A stretch of DNA of 64,000 nt from NCBI GenBank assembly GCA_015075585.1, contig JABTUB010000001.1:1350501-1414500 (forward strand), given 5' to 3'. Below, piece by piece: positions 18,426 through 28,102 of the stretch. Position numbers and translations under genes: made by a program. This DNA is from Chloracidobacterium sp. (GTDB taxonomy: Bacteria; Acidobacteriota; Blastocatellia; Pyrinomonadales; Pyrinomonadaceae). Numbering within the stretch: position 1 is the first letter of the stretch; every line of letters starts with the position of its first letter. Below the pieces are notes generated by a model. It had not been told where the DNA came from and searched no databases. It worked only from the letters and a program-made list of their open reading frames with translations.

Positions 18426-19829
18426 ATGAGTGCTCCGAATATTGAAACGATCGTATCGCTTGCGAAACGCCGCGGCTTCGTCTTTCCTGCATCTGAGATA
18501 TATGGCGGCCTCGGTTCGTCTTGGGATTACGGCCCGTTGGGTGTCGAACTGGCAAATAATATCAAGAAAAGCTGGTGGAACTGGCTTGTTTACGAGCGTG
18601 ACGACATCGAAGGATTGGATTCGTCAATTATCCAGAACAGGCTTGTATGGAAATACAGCGGCCACGAGACCACGTTCAGCGACCCGCTCGTAGATTGCCG
18701 CTCGTGCAAGACACGCCTGCGTGAAGACAAACTCGACCGCGACAGCCAAGGGAAGCCTGTTTGTTCGAGCTGTGGTTCAACAGACCTTACGGCACCACGT
18801 CAGTTCAACTTGATGTTCCGCACGACGTTCGGAGCAGCATCAGTGGAAGAGGATCCCGGCGCTCTCGCTTATCTGCGGCCCGAAACGGCACAAGGTATCT
18901 TTGTGAATTTTAAGAATGTGCTTGATACTTCAAGGCGAAAGCTGCCATTCGGCATCGCGCAGATCGGCAAGGCGTTCCGCAACGAAGTAACACCGGGAAA
19001 TTTTATCTTCCGCACACGCGAATTCGAACAGATGGAGCTTGAATATTTCTGCCGGCCCGAGGATGCCAGACGACTTCATCAGGAATGGATCGACGCGTAC
19101 GGCGAATGGGTCGCATCGCTCGGCATTTCACATGAAAATATAAAACTTTACGAGCAGACGAAGGAAGAACTCGCGCACTATGCCGACCGCACCGTCGATT
19201 TCCTGTACCGCTTTTTCCCCGAAAGGGAAGACGAGGACAAGCAATGGGACGAGCTTCTCGGTATCGCGAATCGTACGGATTATGATCTGCGAGTTCATTC
19301 CAAAAAGCCGGAAGATGCGGACGGAAAACGCATCAACCCGGACACGACCGAAGACCTCTCGTATTTTGATCCGCAGACCAATGAACGGTTCTACCCGTAT
19401 GTTATTGAGCCTTCGGTCGGCGTGAACCGGACGCTCTTGGCGGTAATGATGGACGCCTACGAAGAACGAACGAACGATAAAGGCGAAACTCGCGTCATAC
19501 TTAAATTAAAGCCCGAACTCGCGCCGATCAAAGCCGCCGTGCTGCCGCTCGCGAAAAATAAGCCGGAGATCGTTGAAATGGCAAAGCGTATAAAACACGA
19601 CCTTCAGCCGACGCTTCGCGCCGTTTATGACGACACCGGCGGCATCGGCAAACTCTACGCACGCCAGGACGAGATCGGTACGCCATTCTGCGTAACCGTC
19701 GATCACGAATCGCTGGAAGACAACGCCGTTACCGTCCGCAACCGCGATACATGGGAACAGGAACGCGTAAGCGCGGATCGCTTAACGGATCTTCTTCGCA
19801 ATGGTTTGACATCGAGCGACCGATCATAG
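18426..19829 (+). CDS. glyQS: Glycyl-tRNA synthetase, single-chain (dimeric) type
   Basis: This class II synthetase charges tRNA-Gly. The 467-residue product has the N-terminal catalytic start (LAKRRGFVFPASEIYGGLGSSWDYGPLG), an insertion with four cysteines (CRSC then CSSCGS), LRPETAQGIFVNFKN and the class II motifs (FGIAQIGKAFRNEV; EPSVGVNRTLLAVM), and an anticodon-binding domain at the end (APIKAAVLPLAKN). It is the archaeal/eukaryote-like alpha2 form, not the alpha2-beta2 glyQ/glyS pair common in Gram-negative bacteria. The next gene starts 8 bases after its stop. Confidence 0.97.
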   Translation: MSAPNIETIVSLAKRRGFVFPASEIYGGLGSSWDYGPLGVELANNIKKSWWNWLVYERDDIEGLDSSIIQNRLVWKYSGHETTFSDPLVDCRSCKTRLREDKLDRDSQGKPVCSSCGSTDLTAPRQFNLMFRTTFGAASVEEDPGALAYLRPETAQGIFVNFKNVLDTSRRKLPFGIAQIGKAFRNEVTPGNFIFRTREFEQMELEYFCRPEDARRLHQEWIDAYGEWVASLGISHENIKLYEQTKEELAHYADRTVDFLYRFFPEREDEDKQWDELLGIANRTDYDLRVHSKKPEDADGKRINPDTTEDLSYFDPQTNERFYPYVIEPSVGVNRTLLAVMMDAYEERTNDKGETRVILKLKPELAPIKAAVLPLAKNKPEIVEMAKRIKHDLQPTLRAVYDDTGGIGKLYARQDEIGTPFCVTVDHESLEDNAVTVRNRDTWEQERVSADRLTDLLRNGLTSSDRS

Positions 19830-19837
19830 ATCGACGA

Positions 19838-21256
19838 ATGCTATATCGCGCCGAGATCGAAGAACTTGCCGAGATAGTTCGCGTAAACGGCGGCAGGGCG
19901 ATGTTCGTCGGCGGCTGCGTTCGTGACGAGCTGATGGGCATTGAACCGAAGGATTGGGATCTTGAGGTCTATGGCATCGGCCCGGAAAGGCTGAAGGGTC
20001 TGCTTGAAGAATTTGTCTCAAAAAGGTCAGACGCTTTCGGCAAAGCCCCGTTGAAAGCGGTCGGTGAGGCGTTTGCCGTTTATAAGCTAGGTGAGCATTT
20101 GGATGTGAGCCTGCCGCGGCGTGAGCGTAAATTTGGCCGCGGACACCGCGGCTTCGTCATTGAAGGCGACCCCGATATGTCGTTCGAAGAGGCGTGTTCG
20201 CGGCGTGATCTTACGATCAATGCGATACTCAAAGACCCGCTTACGGGCGAGATCGTCGATCCGTTCGGCGGCAGGGAAGACATCGAACGGAAAATTCTTA
20301 GGCACGTTTCGGCGGTAACCTTTGCGGAAGACAGCTTGCGGGTGCTCCGACTGGCTCACTTTTCCGCCCGATTCGAATTCGCGATAGACAGCGATACCTT
20401 TGAACTTTGCAAAACCATTGACCTCACAGACTTGCCGAAGGAACGCATACGCGGTGAAATAGAAAAGCTCCTGCTACTCGCAAAGCGTCCTTCAATTGGC
20501 CTCAGATTTCTTTATGATGTGGGTGCGATCCGCCGTCTCTTTCCTGAACTGCAGGCTCTCGCAGGCGTGCCGCAAGAACCCGAGTGGCATCCGGAAGGCG
20601 ACGTTGATATTCATACGCTGCTTGTGGTCGATGAGGCACGAAATCTTATCGACGGCCTCGATCACCCGCGAAAGATGGCGGTAATGCTCGGTGCCCTCTG
20701 TCACGACCTCGGAAAACCTGCAACGACCGAATTTACCGATGGGCGAATACGATCGCGCGGGCATGACGAGGCAGGGATCGAGCCGACCATTGCTTTGCTG
20801 GACACGCTCGGTATTCATACGATCGACGGATACGACGTTCGAAAACAGGTGGTCGAGCTTGTACGTTATCACCTTAAGCCGGGCGAGTATTTCAAGGCAA
20901 AGACGCCGGTCGGCGATGGTGCATTCCGCCGCTTGGCCCGTAAGGTCGAGCCCGATCTTCTGTATCGTGTGGCGAAGGCTGATTCGCTTGGCCGCAATCC
21001 GAAATGGCTTCCGGATGAAAAACGTTACGGCAGTGAGGCTCAGGAGTGGTTTATTGAGCGTGTGCGTGCACTCAGTGTCGAAACGAGCCCTCCCAGGCCG
21101 CTACTTATGGGGCGGCATCTCATCGATCTTGGCATGACGCCCGGCCCTGATTTCAAACGTATTCTTGATGCTGTTTATGAACTGCAGTTGGACGGAAAGA
21201 TCGTGTCAGCCGAAGATGCTATCGAGGAAGCAAAGAGGAATATTGCAGAAGTGTAA
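19838..21256 (+). CDS. cca: CCA-adding-type tRNA nucleotidyltransferase with HD domain
   Basis: The protein joins a polymerase-beta-type head (MFVGGCVRDELMG, then DWDLEVYG; SRRDLTINAIL; EDSLRVLRLAHFSARFEF) to an HD-type domain (LCHDLGKPATTEF; RSRGHDEAG). This is the plan of bacterial CCA-adding enzymes that mature tRNA 3' ends. I chose the ATG at 19838 (472 residues) just after the glyQS stop; longer in-frame starts would overlap glyQS. Whether it adds CCA, only A, or serves as a poly(A) polymerase cannot be settled by sequence reading. Pairing with glyQS suggests co-transcription. Confidence 0.85.
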   Translation: MLYRAEIEELAEIVRVNGGRAMFVGGCVRDELMGIEPKDWDLEVYGIGPERLKGLLEEFVSKRSDAFGKAPLKAVGEAFAVYKLGEHLDVSLPRRERKFGRGHRGFVIEGDPDMSFEEACSRRDLTINAILKDPLTGEIVDPFGGREDIERKILRHVSAVTFAEDSLRVLRLAHFSARFEFAIDSDTFELCKTIDLTDLPKERIRGEIEKLLLLAKRPSIGLRFLYDVGAIRRLFPELQALAGVPQEPEWHPEGDVDIHTLLVVDEARNLIDGLDHPRKMAVMLGALCHDLGKPATTEFTDGRIRSRGHDEAGIEPTIALLDTLGIHTIDGYDVRKQVVELVRYHLKPGEYFKAKTPVGDGAFRRLARKVEPDLLYRVAKADSLGRNPKWLPDEKRYGSEAQEWFIERVRALSVETSPPRPLLMGRHLIDLGMTPGPDFKRILDAVYELQLDGKIVSAEDAIEEAKRNIAEV

Positions 21257-21261
21257 AAAGT

Positions 21262-21284
21262 TCGGCCGCTTCAAAAGCGGCCGA
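21262..21284 (-). terminator. Terminator after rpoD
   Basis: A perfect 10-bp stem (21262-21271 with 21275-21284) with a 3-base loop lies between the convergent cca and rpoD genes. Read on the minus strand it ends in ACTTTTTAC, so it mainly serves rpoD; on the plus strand no U-run follows. Confidence 0.85.
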
Positions 21285-21291
21285 GGTGTGT

Positions 21292-23022
21292 CTAGTTCTG
21301 CTTGCCTTCGAGAAAGGCTTTGAGCCGGCGTGAACGCGACGGGTGCCGCAGCTTTCTGAGGGCTTTTGCCTCGATCTGGCGTATGCGTTCGCGAGTAACC
21401 GCAAAGTGCTGGCCGACCTCTTCGAGGGTGTGCTCCGAGCCTGTATTTCCAAGCCCGAAACGCATCTTTATCACTTTCTCTTCACGCGGCGTAAGCGTTG
21501 CGAGCACCTCATCGGTGATCTCCCGAAGGTTCGAAAAAGTAACGCTCTCGGCCGGATTCAGCACTGAGCGGTCTTCGATAAAGTCTCCGAGATGCGAGTC
21601 CTCTTCTTCGCCAATGGGCGTTTCGAGCGAGATCGGTTCTTGCGCGATCTTTAGCACTTTACGCACTCTTGAGACAGGAATATCCATCCGCTTTGCGATC
21701 TCTTCGCTCGTAGGCTCGCGTCCGAGTTCTTGGACGAGCAATCGCGAAGTTCGAATGAGCTTATTGATCGTCTCGATCATGTGAACCGGAATGCGGATAG
21801 TGCGTGCCTGATCGGCGATAGCCCGCGTAATTGCCTGCCGTATCCACCATGTCGCATAGGTTGAGAACTTATAGCCGCGGCGCCATTCGAACTTATCCAC
21901 CGCCTTCATCAAACCGATATTGCCTTCCTGGATCAGGTCGAGGAACTGCAGACCGCGATTTGTGTACTTCTTTGCGATCGATACAACAAGGCGGAGGTTC
22001 GCTTCGACAAGCTCGCGCTTTGCTTTATTCGTATCGAACTCGCCGACGTTTATGACCTTGAACGAGCGTTTGATCTCAACCACCGGGAGACGGTATTTCG
22101 CTTCGATCTCCGCGATCGCCTGTTGATGCGGGACGAGATCGGCCTTGATCTTTTTGCGTTCGGTGGGTTTAGGTTTCTTTTCCAGCTTGCTTTCGAGGCG
22201 TGATATCGCACGCTCGTGCTTGCGGATATCCTCTACGACGAGCCGTATCGCCTTTATAAGGATCTGCAGGGCACGCTCCGTAAGGTTAAGATTCTTGACC
22301 TCTTGGGCTACCTCGAGGCGAAGCCGCGCGGTCTGGCGCCGAAGCCTCATCAGCTTTTTCGTCTTCTTATCGCCGACCTTTGCCTGCTCATTGATAAGCT
22401 GCTGCCATGATTTCTGGGTGGCTTGAAAATTCTGCTTGATATTGCCGATGCCTTCCAGCGTCCACCGCAGATATTCCTCTGCTTTGTCCTCTTCGACGGC
22501 TATCTCCGCCTGTTCGCTGAAGATAACGGTCTCGCGGATGCCGACAGTGCCCGCGGCAAGATCTTCACCGATCTGGATAAGGCGTTCGATCGCAATAGGC
22601 GAGCGGGCGATCGCTTTATGCGTCTTGATCTGGCCGCGCTCGATCCTTTTTGCGATAACGACCTCGCCTTCGCGGTTCAGGAGCGGTACTACGCCCATCT
22701 CGCGAAGATAAAGCCTAACGGGATCATTCGATTTGTCGAGAGCTCCGGCGGAAAGGTCCAGATCGACGTCGTCATCGTCGTCAGAGTCCGACTCTTCATC
22801 GTCAAGAACTATCTCAGAGGCTCGCTCTAATAACTGCGCATCCGACTCGGCGACCGAGATATTGGCGCCCTCGAGGCGCTCCAAAACGTCCTCAAGGTCG
22901 TCCGCGGAAAGCATATTCTCAGGTATCTGCCTGTGAAGTTCGTCGAGGCTTATGAATTTTTTTCTTTTACCAAAGGCGACCAGGCGATCAACAAGGTCTT
23001 CTTTTTCGTCGTAATCGGGCAT
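21292..23022 (-). CDS. rpoD: Primary RNA polymerase sigma factor (sigma-70)
   Basis: RpoD directs RNA polymerase to housekeeping promoters. The 576-residue product has region 1.1 (1-70), an aspartate run (about 74-90), region 1.2 ([13 protein letters not shown]), a long helical non-conserved part rich in Lys/Glu (about 140-320), region 2 (331-410, with [38 protein letters not shown]), region 3 and region 4.2 with its helix-turn-helix ([29 protein letters not shown]). The C-terminus [10 protein letters not shown] is extended slightly. It follows dnaG on the same strand, the classic dnaG-rpoD pairing without rpsU. Confidence 0.98.
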   Translation of the reverse strand: MPDYDEKEDLVDRLVAFGKRKKFISLDELHRQIPENMLSADDLEDVLERLEGANISVAESDAQLLERASEIVLDDEESDSDDDDDVDLDLSAGALDKSNDPVRLYLREMGVVPLLNREGEVVIAKRIERGQIKTHKAIARSPIAIERLIQIGEDLAAGTVGIRETVIFSEQAEIAVEEDKAEEYLRWTLEGIGNIKQNFQATQKSWQQLINEQAKVGDKKTKKLMRLRRQTARLRLEVAQEVKNLNLTERALQILIKAIRLVVEDIRKHERAISRLESKLEKKPKPTERKKIKADLVPHQQAIAEIEAKYRLPVVEIKRSFKVINVGEFDTNKAKRELVEANLRLVVSIAKKYTNRGLQFLDLIQEGNIGLMKAVDKFEWRRGYKFSTYATWWIRQAITRAIADQARTIRIPVHMIETINKLIRTSRLLVQELGREPTSEEIAKRMDIPVSRVRKVLKIAQEPISLETPIGEEEDSHLGDFIEDRSVLNPAESVTFSNLREITDEVLATLTPREEKVIKMRFGLGNTGSEHTLEEVGQHFAVTRERIRQIEAKALRKLRHPSRSRRLKAFLEGKQN

Positions 23023-23144
23023 ATTCAGGGTTGATCTTTATCTTTCGTGTTAGCTGCTTAAATCGTTGTTCTCAATATGTTTATGTACGCAAACGGCGTC
23101 ACCTTTGTTTCACGCCGACATACACGGGCAAAACAGCAAGTATA

Positions 23145-24998
23145 TCATAGATGAGGCTTATTGTGCTTTAGTTCGCGTCGAAGTTTTTCAAGTTTCAGTT
23201 GTTCTTCCGTTATCTCACGCAGGCGTTCGTGGTTGTTCGACTCCTCGGCAATGACCGCCTCGCGGCCGAACGCCATTATGCGCGCCTCGATCGCCATGAC
23301 GCGAAGCGTACGCAGACAGCTTTGAGCTTCGGCGAGCAGCGTCGATCCCGAACCATTAGCCGCTACTGCCTGTTGATTTTCAATGAGTTCACCAACGAGT
23401 TCTATCGACGCTTCGTCATTGCCCAGGTGTGCGAATAATGTAGGGCGATCAAGCGTTTCCTTCTCTGTCTCGATAGCAAGGACCGCCGCAAAGATCTCGG
23501 CGGTTGCTAGGTCCTCGTGATCTGAAGGTTCAAGCTGCTGTGTAAGGGATGCGCGTACCTCTGCGTCCGCTATCATCAACTCGAGAAGTCGGCGTTCCGC
23601 GACCGTCGCCTTTGCTCGCGCAGATCGCGAAATATGCTGTTTTAGTCCCGGCAGATCGATGCCGGAAGGGCGGCTGAGCGATGCCCAAAGCTCCTTCTTA
23701 AGGTCGGCATCCTCGATCTGAAAGAATGCCATTGCGGCATCAAAACTGACGCGCCGCTGAATATTATTGCCGATAGCGGCGATCACGGGAAGCGTGTTCT
23801 CGATCGCCTCAGCCTTTTGCCTCGCGCGGTTGAGGTTAAGTCCGTGTGCCGCATTTCGCATTGTGAATGAAAGGAATGGTTCGGCTTTTCCGCGTGCGGC
23901 TTTGTACGCATCGGCACCGTTCTTGCGGATGAAATCGTCGGGGTCGCTGCCATCCGGCAGGACAAGGACCTTTATGTCAAAATCGAGCGGCAAAAGGTTC
24001 TCGATCGCACGCCGTGCGGCTTTGACGCCGGCAGTATCGCCGTCGTAATTGATCACAACTCTGTCAGTGAAACGATGCAGAAGCTTGGCCTGAGCTTCGG
24101 TAAATGCAGTGCCGAGGCTCGCAGCGACATTCACGATGCCGAATTGATCCAATGCGATCAGATCCAAGTAACCCTCGACGAGGATCGCAAAGTTCGCTTT
24201 GCGAATGGCTTCGCGAGCGTTGAAAAGCCCGTACAAGTGTTCACCCTTAGTATATGCAGGCGTTTCGGGCGAATTTAGATATTTCGGCTGATCCTCAGGG
24301 TCGATGCTGCGGGCGCCGAACGCCACGGGCCGTCCTTGGATATCAAGCACAGGGAACATTATGCGGCCGCGAAAGCGATCGAATACTTTGCCATTCTTCT
24401 CACTTTGCGAAACGAGGCCGCTTTTTAATATGAGTGTGTCATCCGCTCCGAAATCGCGGAGCGTATCGAGCAGGGCATTCCAGCTTTGCGGTGCGAACCC
24501 AATTGCGAAACGCTCACAAACCTCCTGCGAGATGCCGCGGCCCTCAAGATATTTGCGGGCGAGTTTTGCCCTTTGACCTCGCCCGGCGAGTTCTTTTTGC
24601 CAAAACTCGAGCGCGACCTGATTCAGCTCGATCACTTGTTCGGCTATTGCCTTCTGTTCCGCGCGTTTCTTCTTGCTCGTTTGAAAGGCTTTGTCATCGA
24701 CCGGTTCCGGAAGCATAACGCCCGTAAGCTCCGCTACACGCTTGACCGCTTCGGGAAAAGCAAGGCCCTCGATATCCATTAAGAAGGTGAACACTGAGCC
24801 GCCTTTGCCGCAGCCAAAGCATTTGTAGAAGCCTTTTGCAGGGTTAACCGAGAATGACGGCGTCTTCTCACTGTGAAAAGGGCAGCATGCCATCCAATTT
24901 GCACCGCGCTTCTTAAGATCTTGAGCATAGGGCCGAATTATCTGCACTAGATCGGCTCGGTTTTTAAGATCGTCGATGAAATGGTCGGGGTAAAGCAT
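23145..24998 (-). CDS. dnaG: DNA primase
   Basis: DnaG makes RNA primers for the replication fork. The N-terminal CHC2 zinc finger is visible (Cys39, His42, Cys60, Cys63), followed by the catalytic TOPRIM core (LVEGYLDLIALDQFG, then INYDGDTAGVKAA, with DPDDFIRKNG) and a helical C-terminal helicase-binding part. I took the ATG at 24998 (617 residues), giving MLYPDHFIDDLKNRADL, the standard start; an in-frame start at 25061 adds 21 unrelated residues. rpoD lies 122 bases downstream on the same strand. Confidence 0.97.
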   Translation of the reverse strand: MLYPDHFIDDLKNRADLVQIIRPYAQDLKKRGANWMACCPFHSEKTPSFSVNPAKGFYKCFGCGKGGSVFTFLMDIEGLAFPEAVKRVAELTGVMLPEPVDDKAFQTSKKKRAEQKAIAEQVIELNQVALEFWQKELAGRGQRAKLARKYLEGRGISQEVCERFAIGFAPQSWNALLDTLRDFGADDTLILKSGLVSQSEKNGKVFDRFRGRIMFPVLDIQGRPVAFGARSIDPEDQPKYLNSPETPAYTKGEHLYGLFNAREAIRKANFAILVEGYLDLIALDQFGIVNVAASLGTAFTEAQAKLLHRFTDRVVINYDGDTAGVKAARRAIENLLPLDFDIKVLVLPDGSDPDDFIRKNGADAYKAARGKAEPFLSFTMRNAAHGLNLNRARQKAEAIENTLPVIAAIGNNIQRRVSFDAAMAFFQIEDADLKKELWASLSRPSGIDLPGLKQHISRSARAKATVAERRLLELMIADAEVRASLTQQLEPSDHEDLATAEIFAAVLAIETEKETLDRPTLFAHLGNDEASIELVGELIENQQAVAANGSGSTLLAEAQSCLRTLRVMAIEARIMAFGREAVIAEESNNHERLREITEEQLKLEKLRRELKHNKPHL

Positions 24999-25183
24999 TT
25001 TGCGGCAACACAAAAGCGTACGGATATGAGCCGGAAGCAGATCACCGGCGGCCGAGTCCATACCTTATTCGCTAATGATACGACTAATTTCCGCCGCAAT
25101 GAAATTTCTCCGACATTCGCCGAATCTTTTTGGCGGCCGGCCGATCCAAAGACATTCCGCACAGCACGTTCGCCGAACGAACA

Positions 25184-25213
25184 AAGGACCTTCGAGTTGC
25201 CCCGAAAGTCCTT
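25184..25213 (-). terminator. Terminator after the ric gene
   Basis: An 11-bp stem (25184-25194 with 25203-25213, one G-T pair) with an 8-base loop lies in the 258-base gap between ric and dnaG. On the minus strand it is followed by TTTGTT, so it probably ends the ric transcript before dnaG. Confidence 0.75.
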
Positions 25214-25256
25214 ATCAGAGTGCTGCGGCATATGAAAAGGCCCGATGCGTTGATGG

Positions 25257-26003
25257 CTACGCGGCTTGTGCGTCCTCGGGATAGAAGGAATCTTCCAGCT
25301 CGACAGCTCGCGGGAAGAGAATGTTATTCTCGAGATGAACATGCCGGTGGAAATCCTTTTCTATGTTGTCGAGTCCCGCATAAAGCCCTTGATAGCTTGG
25401 GCACGCTTCTTCGGGAAGTGTGTAGTCCTTCGACACCTCGCGAAGCTTATGCAGCATCTCGTTCGCCTGATCATGCTCCATCATCATCGTTCTGATCGGG
25501 TTTGAAACACTTCCGAAGGCAGGCATCGGCGGGATATTGTTCGCTTCGGCAGCTCGCTCAAGCTTCTCGATGTAGGGGAAGAGCATCATCTCCTCCTTCT
25601 GCATATGAGTGAACATCTCATTACCGAGCGTATGGACGATATCCCGTATCTGCGCTAACTCGGGATGATTCTCGCCATGCTTGATCGCAACCTTTTCGGC
25701 AAGCGGCGACAAGCGTTTGAATTCGCTCCTCGTAAAATCGTGATGAGTACAGACGATGTGATCTATCAACTCAGCGAGCCGCGCCGTTTCAATGGCATCG
25801 TTCTCGGGCGTTGACGGTTTTGCGATCACTTCCTTCAGCTCAGACAGAACAGCCGCAGGATCGGCACCGGCGTTCTGACACGCCTCGTTAAAGGAAAGAC
25901 CGCCGCCGCAGCAGAAGTCGATCTTATGCTCTTCGAAAACACCAATGGTAAGCGGTGCCTCGATCGCGATCTCACGAATGGTTTTAGTTTCGAGGTTCTC
26001 CAT
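25257..26003 (-). CDS. ric: Iron-sulfur cluster repair di-iron protein (Ric/ScdA/YtfE)
   Basis: Ric proteins repair iron-sulfur clusters damaged by nitric oxide or peroxide. The 248-residue product has the ScdA N-terminal domain with the double cysteine (HKIDFCCGGGLSFNEAC, residues about 25-42) and a hemerythrin-like di-iron domain with spaced His/Glu ligands (ELIDHIVCTHHDF; MFTHMQKEEMMLFPYI; MMEHDQANEM; FHRHVHLENNILFPRA). A divergent small gene starts 90 bases away. A nearby NarK-type transporter and hemerythrin support a nitrogen-oxide context. Confidence 0.93.
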   Translation of the reverse strand: MENLETKTIREIAIEAPLTIGVFEEHKIDFCCGGGLSFNEACQNAGADPAAVLSELKEVIAKPSTPENDAIETARLAELIDHIVCTHHDFTRSEFKRLSPLAEKVAIKHGENHPELAQIRDIVHTLGNEMFTHMQKEEMMLFPYIEKLERAAEANNIPPMPAFGSVSNPIRTMMMEHDQANEMLHKLREVSKDYTLPEEACPSYQGLYAGLDNIEKDFHRHVHLENNILFPRAVELEDSFYPEDAQAA

Positions 26004-26093
26004 TATCGGTAAAAAATCTCCTATGTTCCTACACTAGCACCAATTTGCGGGCAAAGTCACACCTCATCGCGGAATTTATGTTATGTTGGACAC

Positions 26094-26462
26094 ATGAAAC
26101 TAAGGATCAAAGGCAACTCGATCAGACTCAGGTTGACGCAGGGCGAAGTCGATCGGCTGGCATCAGCGGGAGGCGTTGAAGAGCGGGTCGAATTCGGAAC
26201 GGGAAAGGCTTTTTTGACGTATTCGGTAGCTGTTTCTGCCGATGCGGCGGAAATTTCTGCCAATTATAACGACGACAAGATCACGGTAACGCTGCCGAAA
26301 TCTGCGGCTGACGTGTGGACGAATTCGGACGAGGTCGGGCTTGAAGCCGACACGGCCGGGCTTAAGGTTGCGGTCGAGAAGGATTTCGCTTGTCTCAAGA
26401 CGCGTGAGGGTGAGGACGAATCAGATATGTTCCCGAACCCCGACGCACCCACTTGCAGCTAA
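26094..26462 (+). CDS. Small conserved protein of unknown function
   Basis: The 122-residue product starts MKLRIKGNSIRLRLTQGEVDRL and ends with an acidic, Cys-containing tail (EDESDMFPNPDAPTCS). It looks like one compact beta-rich domain without membrane segments or a signal peptide. I have a weak memory of similar short proteins grouped as DUF7009, but cannot confirm this. Its stop codon overlaps the start of the following decarboxylase gene (TAATG), and it is divergent from ric. Function unknown. Confidence 0.7.
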   Translation: MKLRIKGNSIRLRLTQGEVDRLASAGGVEERVEFGTGKAFLTYSVAVSADAAEISANYNDDKITVTLPKSAADVWTNSDEVGLEADTAGLKVAVEKDFACLKTREGEDESDMFPNPDAPTCS

Positions 26463-27841
26463 TGGACATGCATAATGTTGACATAAATGTCGTTGAACTC
26501 ACGCTTGATGTGATGAAGTTCGCGATCGGCCGCATTACGGATAAAGAGCCGCCGCTTGGCGTTCCAAAAACTGAGACAGAGCTGAAAACACTCGTCGGCG
26601 ATACTATCACACCGAGCGGCATCGGCGGCGAGACCGCGTTCAAGATCTTTCGGGATATTCTGCTTAAGGCGAGCGTTGCGATCGATCATCCGCGGCATCT
26701 GGCATTCGTTCCGGCATCGCCGACCCGAGCAGCGGTGATGTTCGATCTCGTAACGTCAGCGGCTAGCGTTCACGGAGCATTTTGGCTCGAAGGTGCCGGG
26801 TGCATCTTTGCAGAAAATGAAGCGATGAGATGGCTCGTCTCGCTGACCGGAATGCCTGATGGTTCGTTCGGTGTGTTCACGACAGGCGGCACGTCGGCCA
26901 ACCTCTCGGCCCTTGTGGCTGCCCGTGAAAAGTGGCGTGAGGGCGATGATGCCCGAAGAAGCAAACGAGGTTTGATCGTTGCATCTGCGGGTGCTCATTC
27001 ATCTATTGCGGCGATGGCGAAAGTGATGGATGCCGACCTGCATCTGATCGACACGGAAGAGCGTTTCGAGGCTCCGACACTTGTCTCGGGATTGGATGCA
27101 CTTTCGCCGGATGATCGTGAGCGCGTATTTGCGGTAGTTGTTACGGCGGGGACAACGAATGCGGGCATCATTGATGATCTTCAGGGGATCGGCGATGTAT
27201 GCAGATCGCGGGGCATTTGGTATCACGTTGATGCCGCTTACGGCGGCGGCGCGCTGCTCGTACCTTCGGTGCGGCCGCTCTTTAACGGAATCGAGCTTGC
27301 AGACAGCATCACCATTGACCCTCATAAATGGCTGTTTTCACCTTATGATTGCGGTGCTGTGATCTATCGCGAACCGGAGCTTGCCAGAAGGACGCACTCG
27401 CAGGGCGGATCGTATCTCGAGATCTTTCATGAAGAGGACGTACGGGGCTTCAACCCGGCCGATTATCAGATACAGCTGACGCGGCGGGTTCGCGGATTGC
27501 CGCTTTGGTTCTCACTCGCTATGCACGGAACGGATCGATATGCCGAGGCTATCGAGCGCGATATCGAACTCGCACAGATCGCCGGCCAAATGATCTCGGA
27601 AAGGAGCTTCACGGAGCTTTGCCGTGAGCCAAGTCTTTCGTGCGTGCTGTTCCGCCGCAAGGGTTGGACGCACGATGATTATAAGAATTGGACGTACCGG
27701 AACCATCGTAGCGGGTTTGCTTTGGTCGCGCCGACAAAATGGAGGTCGGGCGGCGTCTATGAGACCGTTGCCCGCTTTTGCTTCATCAATCCAGATACGA
27801 CGGAAGATGACATTCGACGTATCTTGGACACGATGGAATGA
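26462..27841 (+). CDS. PLP-dependent amino acid decarboxylase, group II
   Basis: The 459-residue product has the fold-type I decarboxylase pattern: TGGTSANLSALVAAR binds the cofactor phosphate, VVVTAGTTNAGIIDD and HVDAAYGGGAL hold the PLP ring aspartate, and DPHKWLFSPYDCGA carries the PLP-binding lysine. The family covers aromatic-amino-acid, glutamate, histidine and aspartate decarboxylases; substrate cannot be read directly. The ATG at 26462 overlaps the previous stop, so the two genes are coupled; an in-frame TTG at 26453 is a poorer start. Confidence 0.88.
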   Translation: MDMHNVDINVVELTLDVMKFAIGRITDKEPPLGVPKTETELKTLVGDTITPSGIGGETAFKIFRDILLKASVAIDHPRHLAFVPASPTRAAVMFDLVTSAASVHGAFWLEGAGCIFAENEAMRWLVSLTGMPDGSFGVFTTGGTSANLSALVAAREKWREGDDARRSKRGLIVASAGAHSSIAAMAKVMDADLHLIDTEERFEAPTLVSGLDALSPDDRERVFAVVVTAGTTNAGIIDDLQGIGDVCRSRGIWYHVDAAYGGGALLVPSVRPLFNGIELADSITIDPHKWLFSPYDCGAVIYREPELARRTHSQGGSYLEIFHEEDVRGFNPADYQIQLTRRVRGLPLWFSLAMHGTDRYAEAIERDIELAQIAGQMISERSFTELCREPSLSCVLFRRKGWTHDDYKNWTYRNHRSGFALVAPTKWRSGGVYETVARFCFINPDTTEDDIRRILDTME

Positions 27842-28102
27842 GGCCGATATTCGGTTCGTTGAGATCTCCGGAGTGTTACTGCGACCAAATTGCTTTTAGG
27901 CCTTAAATCGCTGTAAAATCAGGTTTGCCGGCTTTGGAACGATCTGATCTTGGGGACGTCTACCGTGTAAACCGCCGAGCGGTTTTTCGGGCCAACGAAC
28001 GGTGTTTGAAAGATATGGTTTCGCTCTTTGCCTATTTCGATGAGGAGGGCTCCTGCAGGTTTTCTGAATGTTATTAGATTTTGGCTAACACACACGAGGT
28101 TT

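Noticed and set aside
27907..28077. A 56-codon open frame (…VYRVNRRAVFRANERC…) ahead of narK that looks slightly coding-like.
   Set aside because: It has no ATG or GTG start with a ribosome-binding site, resembles no family, and lies where a leader or promoter is expected.
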